Positions 7,845-18,192 of a stretch of DNA of 64,000 bases are shown here, piece after piece (the first letter of the stretch is position 1; every line of letters begins with the position of its first letter). The stretch comes from Betaproteobacteria bacterium (GTDB taxonomy: Bacteria; Pseudomonadota; Gammaproteobacteria; Burkholderiales; Burkholderiaceae_C). Under the pieces are notes generated by a model. The model was not told the DNA's origin and did no database searches. It saw nothing but the letters and a program-made list of their open reading frames with translations. Position numbers and translations under genes: made by a program. The stretch is from the NCBI GenBank assembly GCA_016868355.1, contig VGHB01000001.1, forward strand, positions 1-64,000, written 5' to 3'.

Positions 7845-8495
7845 CTAGTATTCCACGGGGACTGGGTCAAGGCTTCGCCACAGGTACCACGTGGCCACCG
7901 ATCGATAGGGGGCCCAAGCCTCACCCACATCTCGCGCTTCAGAACGCGTCACCGGCTCTCCGCTGAAGTAGTTCAGGCTGATCCCGCGCAGCAGGCCCAG
8001 ATCATCCAGCGGCAACACGTCGGGTCGCATCAAGCCGAACATGAGGAACATCTCAGCTGTCCACCGTCCAATTCCACGCACGGAAACCAGCTCAGCAATA
8101 ACCGCTTCGTCCTCCATGTCACTCCACGAGGGAGCCCGGCTGCCACGCTCCTTGAAGTGGCGTGCCAAGTCCTGCAGGTATTCCACCTTGCGCAACGACA
8201 AGCCGGTCGCTCGAAGTTCGCTGCTCGGCGCCCTGAGCACCTGAGCCGGCTTAAGCGCGGCTTGCGCACCACCCCAGGGCATACTCAAGCGCTCCCAGAC
8301 TGATTGGGCGGCCTTCACGGAAATCTGCTGGCCCACGATGGAGCGGGCCAATGTGGTAAAGGCATCTCCTCGGCATTGCAGTCGGGCCTGACCAAACTGT
8401 GGAATCAGCCGCTTCATCACCCGGTCGCGGCGGCCCAGGTGTCGACAGGCCTCATCCCAGTAGGCCGGTGTCGCAAGCAGCGGATTGCTGCCCAT
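7845..8495 (-). CDS. DNA-3-methyladenine glycosylase, AlkA/HhH-GPD family
   Basis: A base-excision repair glycosylase that removes alkylated purines. The 216-residue protein has the HhH-GPD fold: [12 protein letters not shown] near residues 52-63, the helix-hairpin-helix [12 protein letters not shown] at 139-150, and the expected catalytic Asp in LPLDDLGL (164 or 165). It lacks the extra N-terminal domain of E. coli AlkA, like the short versions common in Burkholderiales. The gene begins 1 bp after the cysS stop codon, so the two are probably co-transcribed. The exact substrate range cannot be read from the sequence. Confidence 0.9.
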   Translation of the reverse strand: MGSNPLLATPAYWDEACRHLGRRDRVMKRLIPQFGQARLQCRGDAFTTLARSIVGQQISVKAAQSVWERLSMPWGGAQAALKPAQVLRAPSSELRATGLSLRKVEYLQDLARHFKERGSRAPSWSDMEDEAVIAELVSVRGIGRWTAEMFLMFGLMRPDVLPLDDLGLLRGISLNYFSGEPVTRSEARDVGEAWAPYRSVATWYLWRSLDPVPVEY

Positions 8496-9911
8496 CTAGA
8501 CGCGACCCCAGCTGGTACCGTGCGGACCGTCCTTCAACAGTACCCCTTGGGCCAGCAGCTCGTTACGTATGCTGTCAGCAAGGGCAAAGTCGCGCGCCAG
8601 CTTGGCTTGGCTGCGCTGCTCGATCAGTGCCTGAATTTCAACTTCGCCAATGCCTGACCCGGCCTTTAAGAACGCCTGTGGCGGGACTTGCAGCAGGCCC
8701 AGGGTGCCGCCTAACGCTCTTAGGAGCCTGGCCTTTTCACGCTGCGCGCTGCGATTGACTTCGCTGGCCAGCTCAAACAAAACCGCGATCGCCGCCGGTG
8801 CATTGAAATCCTCATCCATCGCAGCCTTGAAGGCCGCAGCATCTGGATCAGACCAATCGATACCCAGTATTTCATCAGCACCGGGGGGCTCCAAGGCCAC
8901 GCTGTCCAAAGCGGTATACAGACGCTTGAGGGCTGCGCGCGCGTCATCCAAGTGCGCGTCACTGAAGTTCAGTGGGCTGCGGTAGTGGGTACGGATGAAC
9001 AGAAAACGCAAGGTCTGGCCATCAACTTGCTCGAGCACATCGCGAATGGTGAAGAAGTTATTCAGGCTCTTGGACATTTTTTCGTTGTCCACATTCAAAA
9101 AGCCGTTGTGCATCCAAACGTTGACGAAGGGCCGGCCAGTGGCACCCACGCTCTGCGCGATCTCGTTCTCATGGTGTGGAAACTGCAGGTCCATGCCACC
9201 ACCATGAATATCGAAATGCTCACCCAAGAGTTCACAGCTCATGGCAGAGCACTCGATATGCCAACCCGGTCGCCCCGGGCCGTAGGCACTTTCGTACTTG
9301 GCATCAGCCGGCTCACTGGGCTTCGAGGCTTTCCAGAGCACAAAGTCCAGCGGGTCCTGTTTGCCCTCTTCCACAGCCACCCGATGGCCCGCACGTAAAT
9401 CGTCAAGCGACTTGCCAGACAGACATCCATACCCCTCAAAACGCCGGACTGCGAAATTCACATCGCCGCTGGCAGCCTGGTAAGCAAGGCCCTTGGCCTG
9501 CAGCCGCTCGATCATCCGAAGCATTTGGGGCACATAGTCAGTTGCCCGCGGCTCATGCGTGGGCGGCAAAACCCCAATAGCGCCGATGTCTCGGCGCATC
9601 GCTTGGATCATCTCATCGGTGAGCTGGCGCAAGGAGATCCCACGCTCGACTGCACGCTTGATGATCTTGTCATCAATGTCGGTGATGTTACGCACATAGG
9701 TCACGCGATAGCCCCTGGCCCTCAACCAACGAACCACTAGGTCGAAAGCCGTCATCATCCGGGCGTGCCCAATGTGACACAGGTCGTAGATCGTCATGCC
9801 GCACACATATAGGCGTACATGACCAGGCTCCAGCGGCTCAAAGACCTGGGTCTGGCGGGTCAGCGTGTTATAGATCTTCAGGGTCACGGGGCTGATCGGC
9901 CGCCGAGTCAC
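8496..9911 (-). CDS. cysS: Cysteinyl-tRNA synthetase
   Basis: Charges tRNA-Cys. The 471-residue protein has the class I signatures HIGH (46-49) and KMSKS (278-282). All four zinc ligands expected from the E. coli enzyme appear present: Cys37, Cys221, His246 and Glu250. This is therefore the normal zinc-dependent form, not a zinc-free paralogue of the kind sometimes found in Zur regulons. It is transcribed divergently from the cyclophilin gene at 9999, and a glycosylase gene follows directly. Confidence 0.97.
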   Translation of the reverse strand: MTRRPISPVTLKIYNTLTRQTQVFEPLEPGHVRLYVCGMTIYDLCHIGHARMMTAFDLVVRWLRARGYRVTYVRNITDIDDKIIKRAVERGISLRQLTDEMIQAMRRDIGAIGVLPPTHEPRATDYVPQMLRMIERLQAKGLAYQAASGDVNFAVRRFEGYGCLSGKSLDDLRAGHRVAVEEGKQDPLDFVLWKASKPSEPADAKYESAYGPGRPGWHIECSAMSCELLGEHFDIHGGGMDLQFPHHENEIAQSVGATGRPFVNVWMHNGFLNVDNEKMSKSLNNFFTIRDVLEQVDGQTLRFLFIRTHYRSPLNFSDAHLDDARAALKRLYTALDSVALEPPGADEILGIDWSDPDAAAFKAAMDEDFNAPAAIAVLFELASEVNRSAQREKARLLRALGGTLGLLQVPPQAFLKAGSGIGEVEIQALIEQRSQAKLARDFALADSIRNELLAQGVLLKDGPHGTSWGRV

Positions 9912-9998
9912 GCCACCGGCGAGAAGCCGGCCAACGTCGAGGCAGGCGGCCTCTCCTTACAATGCTCGAGAGTATAAAACTGCAAGCCTTTTCCGCGA

Positions 9999-10589
9999 AT
10001 GAATGCATACACCCCGAGCTTATCTTTGTCTCGCGCACTGTCCGTCCTGGCCTTGGCGATGACGACGGTGTTATCCGGTACTGTGTGGGCTCAAACTGTG
10101 AGGCTGAGCACCTCGCTTGGCGACATTGATCTGGAGCTGCACCCCGACAAGGCGCCGGCAACCGTCGCCAATTTCGTGGCCTATGTCAATGCGCGGCATT
10201 TTGACGGCCTGATCTTTCACCGCGTCATCCCCACTTTCATGGTTCAGACCGGTGGCTACACGGCTGATCTCAAGCAAAGGGTGACCCGCAAACCCATTCC
10301 ACTGGAAAGCAATAACGGCCTGAACAACATTCGGGGCAGCGTGGCCATGGCGCGCACCGCCGACCCACAATCGGCCACTTCTCAGTTCTACATCAATGTG
10401 GTAGACAACCCGTTCCTGGACAAGGCCAAGGCCCGTGATGGATACGGCTATGCCGTTTTTGCCACGGTCACCGCCGGGATGGAAGTCGTCGACCAGATCC
10501 GCGCAGTTCCCACTTCTGCACAGGGCGTCTTTACAAATTTACCCACCCAAGCCGTGACCGTCGTCCAAGCCGTCCTCGTCAAACCCTGA
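9999..10589 (+). CDS. ppiA: Periplasmic cyclophilin-type peptidyl-prolyl isomerase
   Basis: A 196-residue cyclophilin that catalyses cis-trans isomerisation of prolyl bonds. Residues 1 to about 31 form a signal peptide (hydrophobic [15 protein letters not shown], cleavage likely after VWA), so it should act in the periplasm. The catalytic core has [19 protein letters not shown], with the active-site Arg in FHRV, and the family's QFYINV segment. It is followed after 31 bp by a cytoplasmic cyclophilin, so the two may be co-transcribed. The symbol follows the E. coli periplasmic enzyme. Confidence 0.92.
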   Translation: MNAYTPSLSLSRALSVLALAMTTVLSGTVWAQTVRLSTSLGDIDLELHPDKAPATVANFVAYVNARHFDGLIFHRVIPTFMVQTGGYTADLKQRVTRKPIPLESNNGLNNIRGSVAMARTADPQSATSQFYINVVDNPFLDKAKARDGYGYAVFATVTAGMEVVDQIRAVPTSAQGVFTNLPTQAVTVVQAVLVKP

Positions 10590-10620
10590 ACTCCCACTTT
10601 TAATACCGCGGAGCATAACT

Positions 10621-11127
10621 ATGAGCACTTTCGTCGACATAACTACCAGCAAAGGCGTGGTGCGCCTTGAACTTGACGCCGAAAGGGCACCAGAGTCAGT
10701 GGCCAATTTTTTAGGCTACGCACAGCGCAGTCACTATGATGGGACCGTGTTCCACCGGGTCATCAAGGGGTTCATGATTCAGGGCGGTGGTTTCGCCCCG
10801 GGCATGCAGCAAAAGCCCACCGAGGCACCTATCCAAAATGAAGCCAACAATGGCCTGACCAACGACCACTACACCATTGCCATGGCGCGTACCTCAGCAC
10901 CGCACTCGGCCACTGCGCAGTTTTTCATCAACACCACTGATAACGACTTTCTCAACTTCCGCTCCGAAAGCCCCCAAGGTTGGGGCTATGCAGTGTTCGG
11001 GCGCGTGGTGTCTGGTCAAGACGTGGTCGATGCCATTGAGGGCGTGAAGACGGGCCGATCGGGCATGCATGCGGACGTCCCGGTGGAAGATGTGTTGATC
11101 GAAACGGTCACGGTCATTCAAGGCTGA
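10621..11127 (+). CDS. ppiB: Cytoplasmic cyclophilin-type peptidyl-prolyl isomerase
   Basis: A 168-residue cyclophilin without a signal peptide, so a cytoplasmic folding helper. It shows [20 protein letters not shown] with the active-site Arg, [14 protein letters not shown] and WGYAVFGRV, all standard for PpiB. The start is an ATG preceded by GCGGAG. Its stop codon at 11125-11127 directly abuts the lpxH start, so translation of lpxH may depend on it. Confidence 0.95.
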   Translation: MSTFVDITTSKGVVRLELDAERAPESVANFLGYAQRSHYDGTVFHRVIKGFMIQGGGFAPGMQQKPTEAPIQNEANNGLTNDHYTIAMARTSAPHSATAQFFINTTDNDFLNFRSESPQGWGYAVFGRVVSGQDVVDAIEGVKTGRSGMHADVPVEDVLIETVTVIQG

Positions 11128-11931
11128 ATGGGCTCCATGAGCGCTGATCTTGCTCTGCCAGCCTACTACGAGGTTCAGGCCGACGAAAGTTGGACTGCGA
11201 TCGACTTCGTCTCAGACCTCCATCTCCAAGCGGGTGAACCCGATACCTTGGTGGCGTGGCGCGACTATCTGCTTCGTACCCGAGCCAATGCAGTGTTTAT
11301 CTTGGGTGATCTCTTCGAGGCCTGGCCTGGCGATGATGCCGCTGATGAAGGTTTTGAAGCCGAATGCGTGGGTGCGCTGGAAGAAGGCGCTTCGCGGGTT
11401 CAACTGGCCTTCATGCTGGGAAACCGAGATTTTCTGGTGGGCTCGCGGCTGCGACAGCGTGCTGCCATGACCGCGCTGGCTGATCCCACCCGCTTGCTGG
11501 CGTGGAACCATCCGGTCCTCTTGACCCATGGCGACCTGCTGTGCACTGGAGATGTGGACTACCAAAGCTTTCGACGCCTGGTTCGCAGTGAAGCCTGGCA
11601 GCGTCAGTTTCTGGCCCTGCCCCTGCCGGAGCGGCGCGCCCAGGCCCAGCGGCTGCGCGAGGTCAGCAAGGCCAAGGCTCAGGAGCGCTTGACACGCACC
11701 GGGTCTGCGTATACCGACATCGACACCGCCACGGCCGTGGCGTGGATGCACCAGGCCGGCTGTCGCAGCCTCGTGCATGGCCACACCCACCGCCCGGGCA
11801 CGGAAGTGCTGGCGCCCGGTTACACCCGCTACGTGCTGACCGACTGGGACTTGCGCGCCATACGCCCCAGGGCTGAAGTGCTGCGCTTGACCCGTGATGG
11901 CTTCACCCGGCTGCCCTTGAGCCGGGCCTGA
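11128..11931 (+). CDS. lpxH: UDP-2,3-diacylglucosamine diphosphatase
   Basis: LpxH hydrolyses UDP-2,3-diacylglucosamine to lipid X, the fourth step of lipid A synthesis, at the inner face of the inner membrane. The calcineurin-like metallophosphoesterase motifs occur in order: SDLHL (Asp30, His32), GDLFEAW, GNRDF, THGD and GHTHRP. Length is about 267 residues, slightly longer than E. coli LpxH. ATG codons at 11128 and 11137 are both possible; the first directly follows the ppiB stop. The window also has lpxK and kdsB, which act in lipopolysaccharide synthesis. Confidence 0.94.
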   Translation: MGSMSADLALPAYYEVQADESWTAIDFVSDLHLQAGEPDTLVAWRDYLLRTRANAVFILGDLFEAWPGDDAADEGFEAECVGALEEGASRVQLAFMLGNRDFLVGSRLRQRAAMTALADPTRLLAWNHPVLLTHGDLLCTGDVDYQSFRRLVRSEAWQRQFLALPLPERRAQAQRLREVSKAKAQERLTRTGSAYTDIDTATAVAWMHQAGCRSLVHGHTHRPGTEVLAPGYTRYVLTDWDLRAIRPRAEVLRLTRDGFTRLPLSRA

Positions 11932-11935
11932 CCTC

Positions 11936-12721
11936 ATGGGCTGGCTGACCAGCCTTGCGCGTGGTCTGGGCCTGGGGGGACGGGCCTTGCGCCCAGAGAT
12001 CCCAGATCCCCTGTGGGCGGCCTTGTTGCGCCAGTATCCCTTCGTGGGCTGGCGCAGCCTGACCGATCAACAACAGCTTCGGGCTTTGTGCGTGGAGTTT
12101 CTGGCCCACAAGGAGTTCTTCGGGGTACGGGGCTTTGTGGTCAGCGACCCCATCGCTCTTGCCGTAGCGGCCCAGGCATGCCTGCCCGTCTTGCATCTTG
12201 GGCTCAAGGCCTACAGTGGGTTTGTGGGTATCGTCATGCACGAAGGACCCGTGAGGGCCCAGCGCGAGTGGGTAGACGACACCGGCTTGGTTCACATCTG
12301 GCAGGAAGAACTGGTCGGTGAGGCTGTGGGTGATGGCCCGGTCATGCTCAGCTGGCATGAAGGCGCCGCACCATCAGCCACTCAGGGCCCTGCTGCCTTC
12401 AATGTGGTCATCCACGAGTTTGTCCATATCCTCGACAGTCTGGACGGAGAGCTGGACGGAACGCCCCCAATGCCTCGAGCGCTCCGCAGGGGCTGGCAAG
12501 CCAGCCTGCAACTGGCCTTCGACCGATTCGATGAGCGCAGCGCGTGTGGCTACTCAAGCGTCTTGGATGACTACGGCTCGCAGGACGTCGCAGAGTTCTT
12601 CGCCGTGTCCAGCGAGGCATTCTTCACCATGCCCTGGGCTTTCCAACAGGAACAGCCCGACCTCTACCGCTTATACGCGGACTTCTACCGGCAAGACCCA
12701 GCGTCCTACCCGGCCCCGTAA
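11936..12721 (+). CDS. mtfA: MtfA-type zinc metallopeptidase
   Basis: A 261-residue protein of the MtfA (Mlc titration factor A) family, cytoplasmic zinc metallopeptidases related to the anthrax lethal factor fold. The zinc-binding motif HEFVH is at 160-164, and the downstream helix with AEFFAVSSEAFF should give the third ligand. In E. coli MtfA binds the glucose regulator Mlc; whether that holds here is unknown. The gene starts 4 bp after lpxH and converges on clpA with only 7 bp between stop codons. Confidence 0.88.
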   Translation: MGWLTSLARGLGLGGRALRPEIPDPLWAALLRQYPFVGWRSLTDQQQLRALCVEFLAHKEFFGVRGFVVSDPIALAVAAQACLPVLHLGLKAYSGFVGIVMHEGPVRAQREWVDDTGLVHIWQEELVGEAVGDGPVMLSWHEGAAPSATQGPAAFNVVIHEFVHILDSLDGELDGTPPMPRALRRGWQASLQLAFDRFDERSACGYSSVLDDYGSQDVAEFFAVSSEAFFTMPWAFQQEQPDLYRLYADFYRQDPASYPAP

Positions 12722-12728
12722 GCCACCC

Positions 12729-15038
12729 TTAGGCAGTTGCGGGCTCTGCCCTGGAACGATCGCTCTTCTTGGGCGGTTGAATGTCAAGCACCGGTTGGCC
12801 CTGCCCGTCGATATCCACCGTCAAGCGGCCTCCATCGACCAATCGACCGAACAGAAGCTCGTCGGCCAGCGCGCGCCGGACGGTGTCCTGAATGAGACGC
12901 TGCATGGGGCGCGCGCCCATAAGAGGATCGAAGCCCTTGAGCGACAAGTGCTTGCGCAAGCCATCGGTGAAGGTGACCTCCACCTTCTTTTCCTGGAGTT
13001 GGCTCTCCAACTCGAGCAGGAACTTGTCCACCACCCGCAGGATGATTTCCTCGTTGAGCGGCCGGAAGCTCACCTGAGCGTCCAAGCGGTTGCGGAACTC
13101 CGGCGTGAACATGCGCTTGATGTCGGCCAGCTCGTCACCGGCCTCGCGCGCAGTCGTGAAGCCGATGGTGCTCTTGTTCATCGTCTCGGCACCTGCATTG
13201 GTGGTCATGATCAGGATCACATTGCGGAAGTCAGCCTTGCGCCCGTTGTTGTCGGTCAGCGTGCCGTGGTCCATGACCTGCAGCAGCACATTAAAAACCT
13301 CGGGATGCGCTTTTTCGATTTCATCGAGCAGCAGCACCGCATGGGGCTTTTTGGTCACCGCTTCGGTCAGCAGACCACCCTGGTCAAAGCCCACATAGCC
13401 TGGGGGGGCGCCGATCAAGCGGCTCACCGCATGCTTTTCCATGTATTCCGACATGTCAAAGCGGATGAGGTCCACGCCCAATATGTAGGCCAGTTGCTTG
13501 GCCACTTCGGTCTTGCCCACGCCCGTGGGCCCCGAGAACAGGAAACAGCCAATGGGCTTTTCCGGCTTGCCCAGGCCACTGCGCGCCATCTTGATGGCCG
13601 CGGCCAGGGCGTCAATGGCCGGGTCTTGACCAAATACCACGCTCTTGAGGTCGCGATCTAGGGTTCGGAGCTTGCTGCGGTCATCGCTGCTCACCGAAGC
13701 CGGCGGGACCCTGGCAATCTTGGAGACGATATCCTCGACTTCTGCGCGGGTGATGGTCTTCTTTTGCTTGCTCTTGGGCAAGATGCGCTGGGCGGCGCCC
13801 GCTTCATCGATCACATCGATAGCCTTGTCCGGCAAATGGCGGTCGTTGATGTACTTCGCAGACAGCTCGGCAGCGGCCTGCAAAGCGCCCACCGCATATT
13901 TCACACCGTGATGCTCTTCGAACCGTGTTTTGAGACCCTTAAGGATCTCCACCGTTTGCTCCACCGTAGGCTCCACCACATCCACCTTCTGGAAGCGCCG
14001 CGACAAAGCCGCGTCCTTCTCGAAGATGCCCCGGTACTCGGTGAAGGTGGTGGCACCGATGCACTTCATTTGCCCGGAAGACAGGGCCGGCTTGAGCAAA
14101 TTGGACGCATCCAGGGTGCCGCCTGAAGCGGCGCCGGCGCCGATAAGGGTGTGGATCTCGTCAATGAATAAAATAGCGTTGGGCTGGTCCTTGAGCTGCT
14201 TGAGTACCCCCTTCAGGCGCTGCTCAAAATCTCCGCGGTACTTGGTTCCGGCCAGCAACGCGCCCATGTCCAAGGCATAGACCGTGGACCGGGCCAATAC
14301 CTCCGGCACACTGCTCTCGGTGATGCGCCATGCCAAGCCCTCGGCAATAGCCGTTTTACCAACACCCGCTTCGCCCACCAACAGCGGGTTGTTCTTGCGG
14401 CGGCGGCACAGGACCTGAATCACCCGCTCAACTTCCAACTCGCGCCCAATAAGGGGATCAATCTTTCCGTCACGCGCCAACTGGTTGAGGTTCTGAGTGA
14501 ACTGTTCCAGCGGTGAGGCTTTGCCCTCTGACGGTGCTTCTTCCTTCTCGGAACTCTCCGAAGAAGCCCCATCAGCTGGTTTGGTGGGCTCAGGCGGGTC
14601 GCTCTTTTTGATACCGTGCGCAATGTAGTTCACCACGTCAAGGCGCGTGACGCCTTGTTGGTGCAAGTAGTACACCGCGTGCGAATCCTTCTCCCCAAAG
14701 ATCGCTACCAGGACGTTGGCGCCAGTCACCTCTTTCTTGCCGCTACCGGTGGACTGCACATGCATGATGGCGCGCTGAATCACGCGCTGGAAGCCCAGGG
14801 TGGGCTGGGTATCCACCTCCTCGGTGCCCCCCACCGTCGGTGTGTTTTCCTTGATAAACCCAGTTAAGCTCTTGCGCAGATCATCGATGTTGGCTGCGCA
14901 CGCGCGTAAAACTTCCGCCGCCGACGGGTTGTCCAGCAGGGCTAACAAGAGGTGCTCCACGGTGATGAATTCATGGCGCTGCTGGCGTGCTTCCACGAAC
15001 GCCATGTGCAGGCTGACTTCCAGTTCTTGCGCAATCAT
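12729..15038 (-). CDS. clpA: ClpA, ATPase subunit of the ClpAP protease
   Basis: Unfolds substrates, including N-degron proteins handed over by ClpS, and feeds them to ClpP. The 769-residue protein has an N-domain, then two AAA+ modules with Walker A motifs GEAGVGKTA and GPTGVGKTE and Walker B segments ILFIDEIHT and [12 protein letters not shown]. The start at 15038 ([14 protein letters not shown]) is the family N-terminus and overlaps the clpS stop codon by 4 bp (ATGA). An arginine/acidic tail follows the core. Large open frames on the opposite strand are shadows of its codon bias. Confidence 0.97.
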   Translation of the reverse strand: MIAQELEVSLHMAFVEARQQRHEFITVEHLLLALLDNPSAAEVLRACAANIDDLRKSLTGFIKENTPTVGGTEEVDTQPTLGFQRVIQRAIMHVQSTGSGKKEVTGANVLVAIFGEKDSHAVYYLHQQGVTRLDVVNYIAHGIKKSDPPEPTKPADGASSESSEKEEAPSEGKASPLEQFTQNLNQLARDGKIDPLIGRELEVERVIQVLCRRRKNNPLLVGEAGVGKTAIAEGLAWRITESSVPEVLARSTVYALDMGALLAGTKYRGDFEQRLKGVLKQLKDQPNAILFIDEIHTLIGAGAASGGTLDASNLLKPALSSGQMKCIGATTFTEYRGIFEKDAALSRRFQKVDVVEPTVEQTVEILKGLKTRFEEHHGVKYAVGALQAAAELSAKYINDRHLPDKAIDVIDEAGAAQRILPKSKQKKTITRAEVEDIVSKIARVPPASVSSDDRSKLRTLDRDLKSVVFGQDPAIDALAAAIKMARSGLGKPEKPIGCFLFSGPTGVGKTEVAKQLAYILGVDLIRFDMSEYMEKHAVSRLIGAPPGYVGFDQGGLLTEAVTKKPHAVLLLDEIEKAHPEVFNVLLQVMDHGTLTDNNGRKADFRNVILIMTTNAGAETMNKSTIGFTTAREAGDELADIKRMFTPEFRNRLDAQVSFRPLNEEIILRVVDKFLLELESQLQEKKVEVTFTDGLRKHLSLKGFDPLMGARPMQRLIQDTVRRALADELLFGRLVDGGRLTVDIDGQGQPVLDIQPPKKSDRSRAEPATA

Positions 15039-15391
15039 GCGGCCTCCATAATGCATTGCAGCGGGTGCCCCGTCCGGCGGGCGGCGGCTAGGACCAATTC
15101 GACCTTCGTTGCTGCGACGTCCTTGGTGTAGACGCCGCACACGCCCCGACCCTCGTGGTGGATCTTGAGCATGATGTGGGTGGCGGTTTCCAGGTCGTGC
15201 TTAAAGAACTCCTGGAGCACCATCACGACGAATTCCATCGGTGTGAAATCGTCGTTCAGCAGGACTACTTGGAACAAGCTGGGGGGCTTGGTGCGTTGAG
15301 CCTTTCGCTCTGCCACCACCACCCCTTGCCCGTCATCGGGCAAAGGGCCGACTGGCGGGTTTGCCGAAGGATGGGCGGGTTTTTGAGCCAT
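15035..15391 (-). CDS. clpS: ClpS, adaptor for N-degron substrates
   Basis: ClpS binds proteins with N-terminal Leu, Phe, Tyr or Trp and delivers them to ClpA. The 118-residue protein has a disordered N-terminus and the core [18 protein letters not shown], where NDD and the following residues shape the N-degron pocket. [16 protein letters not shown] follows. The ATG at 15391 (MAQKPAH) is preferred over a longer start. It is translationally coupled to clpA. Confidence 0.96.
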   Translation of the reverse strand: MAQKPAHPSANPPVGPLPDDGQGVVVAERKAQRTKPPSLFQVVLLNDDFTPMEFVVMVLQEFFKHDLETATHIMLKIHHEGRGVCGVYTKDVAATKVELVLAAARRTGHPLQCIMEAA

Positions 15392-15505
15392 TTTTGGGAT
15401 TCTAACGACCCGGTGCAGTCCCAAGGGAGATCAGGGTCACCCCGCGGGAGCTGCAATCCCCGGCGCAGGGAAAGGGCAGGTGTACAGCAGGTGTTACTTT
15501 TTACT

Positions 15506-15521
15506 GACAACTAAAGTTGTC
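15506..15521. promoter_or_regulatory. Perfect 16-bp palindrome upstream of the csp promoter
   Basis: GACAACT and AGTTGTC flank a 2-bp centre (AA), giving a perfect dyad. It ends 8 bp before the TTGACA of the csp promoter and lies in the divergent clpS/csp region. It looks like an operator for a dimeric regulator, but I cannot name one. Confidence 0.45.
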
Positions 15522-15529
15522 TAAGCTAC

Positions 15530-15558
15530 TTGACACCGAAACTTCCACCGTTCACAAT
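15530..15558 (+). promoter_or_regulatory. Sigma-70 type promoter of the cold-shock gene
   Basis: TTGACA at 15530-15535 is a perfect -35 box. After a 17-bp spacer, CACAAT at 15553-15558 is a fair -10 box. Transcription would start near 15565, giving a leader of about 30 nt with a strong ribosome-binding site (AAGGAGGTGA) before the ATG at 15595. Confidence 0.65.
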
Positions 15559-15594
15559 CGCCACACGGTTGAATGCGTGAAGGAGGTGAGTGTC

Positions 15595-15861
15595 ATGCCT
15601 GCAGGAATTGTGAAGTGGTTCAATGACGCTAAGGGATTTGGCTTCATCGAACCCGAAGGTGGGGGCGAGGACGTGTTTGCGCACTTTTCAGCCATCCAAA
15701 TGGACGGGTTTCGCACCCTCAAACAGGGTGGGCGAGTGACCTATGAGTTGATCAAGGGCCCCAAGGGCGATTTGGCGCACAACATCCAAGAATCGGGTGT
15801 TCCAATCCAAGCGCCAAGTGTGCCTGCAAGCCAAGAGGCCACCTCGCAGTCGCAACGCTGA
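15595..15861 (+). CDS. Cold-shock-domain protein
   Basis: A small RNA/single-stranded DNA-binding protein, 88 residues. The cold-shock domain starts [18 protein letters not shown] and contains RNP1 (KGFGFI) and an RNP2-like DVFAHF. The C-terminal 20 residues form a Ser/Gln-rich tail beyond the usual 67-70 residue domain. The start is fixed by an excellent ribosome-binding site; an earlier in-frame start at 15517 would swallow the promoter. A short leader and a downstream terminator suggest a single-gene transcript. Which csp paralogue this corresponds to cannot be told. Confidence 0.93.
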   Translation: MPAGIVKWFNDAKGFGFIEPEGGGEDVFAHFSAIQMDGFRTLKQGGRVTYELIKGPKGDLAHNIQESGVPIQAPSVPASQEATSQSQR

Positions 15862-15921
15862 CGCAGCCGCCAAAAAGCCGCAACCATGCGGCCGCTTCGC
15901 GCGGCCTCTGAACCCACAGAG

Positions 15922-15954
15922 CCCTCGACCCGGTGCAACCGGACGAGGGTTTTA
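15922..15954 (+). terminator. Rho-independent terminator of the csp gene
   Basis: CCCTCG (15922-15927) pairs with CGAGGG (15944-15949). Inside it CCGGT pairs with ACCGG around a GCA loop, and TTTTAT follows. The icd gene ends 16 bp further on from the opposite direction, so it may also serve as a two-way terminator. Confidence 0.8.
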
Positions 15955-15970
15955 TGTTGCTGGGCCTGAC

Positions 15971-17224
15971 TTACATGTTGCCGACCATCACCTGCCCGAA
16001 GCCCGAGCAAGACACTTGCGTGGCGCCTTCCATAAGACGGGCAAAGTCGTAGGTGACCTTCTTGCTCTGGATCGACTTCTCCATGGAGCGGATGATCAGG
16101 TCGGCCGCTTCGGTCCACCCCATGTGGCGCAGCATCATTTCAGCCGAAAGAATCTCCGAGCCCGGGTTCACGTAGTCTTTGCCCGCATACTTGGGGGCTG
16201 TCCCGTGCGTGGCCTCAAACATCGCCACCGAATCAGACATATTCGCGCCTGGGGCAATCCCGATGCCGCCCACCTGCGCGGCCAGCGCATCGGAGATGTA
16301 GTCGCCATTGAGGTTGAGAGTCGCAATCACGCTGTACTCGGCCGGGCGCAGCAAGATCTGCTGCAAAAAGGCGTCGGCGATGCTGTCCTTGATAAGGACA
16401 TCCTTGCCGGTCCTCGGGTTCTTAAATCTGCACCACGGACCACCATCGATAAATTCTGCACTGAATTCGCGCTGCGCCAAGGCATAGCCCCAGTCGCGGA
16501 AGCCGCCTTCAGTGAACTTCATGATATTGCCCTTGTGAACCAAAGTCACGCTGGGCTTGTCGTTGTCGATGGCGTACTGGATCGCCTTGCGCACCAAGCG
16601 CTCAGTACCTTCGCGAGACACCGGCTTGATGCCGATGCCGGAGGTATCCGGGAAGCGGATCTTCTTGACGCCCATCTCCTTGACCAGAAAGTCGATCACC
16701 TTTTTGGCCTTATCGGTTTGGGCTTCGTACTCGATGCCGGCGTAGATGTCCTCCGAGTTCTCGCGGAAGATGACCATATTTGTCTTGTGCGGCTCCTTCA
16801 CAGGGCTGGGCACGCCGGCGAAGTACTGCACAGGGCGCAGGCAGACATAAAGGTCTAGCTCCTGACGCAGGGCCACATTCAAGGAACGAATACCACCGCC
16901 CACGGGCGTGGTTAAGGGCCCTTTGATTGAAACCACATAGTGGCGAACCGCGTGGAGCGTCTCTTCCGGCAGCCAAATATCGGGGCCGTACACCTTGGTC
17001 GACTTCTCCCCGGCGTACACCTCCATCCAGTGGATCTTCTTCTTACCCGCATAGGCTTTGGCCACCGCGGCGTCCACCACCTTGATCATCACCGGGGTGA
17101 TGTCCATGCCCGTACCATCGCCCTCGATATAGGGAATGATCGGGTGATCGGGTACGTTCAGTGAGGAGTCGGCGTTGACGGTGATCTTGGCGCCTTCGGT
17201 GGGCACCTTGATGTGCTGATACAT
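15971..17224 (-). CDS. icd: NADP-dependent isocitrate dehydrogenase
   Basis: Oxidises isocitrate to 2-oxoglutarate in the TCA cycle with NADP. The 417-residue dimeric, E. coli-type enzyme has EGDGTG near the start, the substrate-binding [23 protein letters not shown] segment (here SLN includes the regulatory phosphorylatable Ser of the family), and [11 protein letters not shown]. The metal-binding Asp residues in [17 protein letters not shown] are intact. It converges on the csp gene and is divergent from DUF192 across a 338-bp gap. Confidence 0.97.
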   Translation of the reverse strand: MYQHIKVPTEGAKITVNADSSLNVPDHPIIPYIEGDGTGMDITPVMIKVVDAAVAKAYAGKKKIHWMEVYAGEKSTKVYGPDIWLPEETLHAVRHYVVSIKGPLTTPVGGGIRSLNVALRQELDLYVCLRPVQYFAGVPSPVKEPHKTNMVIFRENSEDIYAGIEYEAQTDKAKKVIDFLVKEMGVKKIRFPDTSGIGIKPVSREGTERLVRKAIQYAIDNDKPSVTLVHKGNIMKFTEGGFRDWGYALAQREFSAEFIDGGPWCRFKNPRTGKDVLIKDSIADAFLQQILLRPAEYSVIATLNLNGDYISDALAAQVGGIGIAPGANMSDSVAMFEATHGTAPKYAGKDYVNPGSEILSAEMMLRHMGWTEAADLIIRSMEKSIQSKKVTYDFARLMEGATQVSCSGFGQVMVGNM

Positions 17225-17562
17225 ATTGGTCCTGCTCCAGTTCTGTTGTAGCGCGCCCGCATTCTATTCATGGGGCCTGCGCAAAACTGACGACATAGCG
17301 CCCATTTAAAGCGTACGACTAAAGGCTGTGGACCAGGGCCCAGGATAAGGTCAGGGCCTCTAACAGACCCAGCAGTGGATGCCCTTCGTTCACAGCAACG
17401 CCTGGGCCGAATTGGCTTTTCTGTAGGGATTGACAGATCAAAGGTCTGTCCGATTGGGTACAGGGGATACTTCAGGTGTCGTCCCGGTTGGGCCGGGGCT
17501 TGCGCCGATGCACCGGATCAATATTCTTTCGGGCCTTCACCGCCCGCTCTGACCTATATCAA
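17225..17562. other. 338-bp gap between icd and the DUF192 gene
   Basis: No gene is supported here. TTGACA at 17430-17435 could be a -35 box for the plus-strand gene, but no matching -10 box lies at the right distance. GACAGA (17432-17437) and TCTGTC (17445-17450) form a short inverted repeat over that box. The rest must include the icd promoter on the minus strand. Confidence 0.4.
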
Positions 17563-18132
17563 ATGAAGCTCTCGGCCATTGGCCCTATGCAGTGGAACCC
17601 ACGCCACCAGCACCGGATGCAGGCCCTGCCGCCAGGCCCGGGCTGCTCCAACCGCGCCATCAGGGGGGCGCTACTGGCCCTGCTCCTCGTCGGGCCGTTA
17701 CTGGGTACGACTTTCAAGGTGCAAGCCCAAGCGAATCCGCCTGGCACGGCATTCGACACCCCGCAGCAGCTGCCTACCGTGGCCCTCAGTGCCGGTATGC
17801 ACCGCATCAGTGCTGAGGTCGCACGCACGCCTGAGCAACGCGCTATCGGGCTGATGCACCGCAGGTCCATGCCACAGCACGCAGGCATGATTTTTGTGTT
17901 TGAACGGCCCGAACCGCTGTGCTTCTGGATGAAGAACACCCTCATCCCGCTGTCCATTGCCTTCCTGCTGGACGACGGGACCATCCTGAACACCGAAGAA
18001 ATGAAGCCCCAGACGCACAACAGCCACTGCTCGACGCAGCCTGCTCGCTATGCCTTGGAGATGAATGGGGGCTGGTTTGCCAAACGAGGGCTCAAGGCCG
18101 GCGACAGGATCGCTGGCGACCTTTTCAAGTGA
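17563..18132 (+). CDS. DUF192 family exported protein
   Basis: A 189-residue protein of the DUF192 family (COG1430), small secreted or periplasmic proteins of unknown function. A charged N-terminal region is followed by a hydrophobic stretch, GALLALLLVGPLLGTTF, and a likely cleavage after VQAQA. The domain signature is clear: RTPEQRAIGLMHRRSMPQHAGMIFVF, CFWMKNTLIPLSIAFL and ALEMNGGWFAKRGLKAGDRI. The start is uncertain (ATG at 17563 or 17587). It converges on the decayed sodB. Confidence 0.85.
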   Translation: MKLSAIGPMQWNPRHQHRMQALPPGPGCSNRAIRGALLALLLVGPLLGTTFKVQAQANPPGTAFDTPQQLPTVALSAGMHRISAEVARTPEQRAIGLMHRRSMPQHAGMIFVFERPEPLCFWMKNTLIPLSIAFLLDDGTILNTEEMKPQTHNSHCSTQPARYALEMNGGWFAKRGLKAGDRIAGDLFK

Positions 18133-18192
18133 AAACAGGGCTCGACGCCCCGTCCTCTGTGAGAATCGGCCGGCGAGGCCGCAATGCTGCGC

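Noticed and set aside
12318-13661. Long open frame (447 codons) on the plus strand opposite clpA
   Set aside because: It lies antisense to a full-length clpA with all motifs intact, its translation shows no family features, and such frames are common in GC-rich genes.
17375-17566. 63-codon plus-strand frame in the icd/DUF192 gap
   Set aside because: It shows no recognisable features and ends inside the DUF192 start region; it is better read as non-coding.
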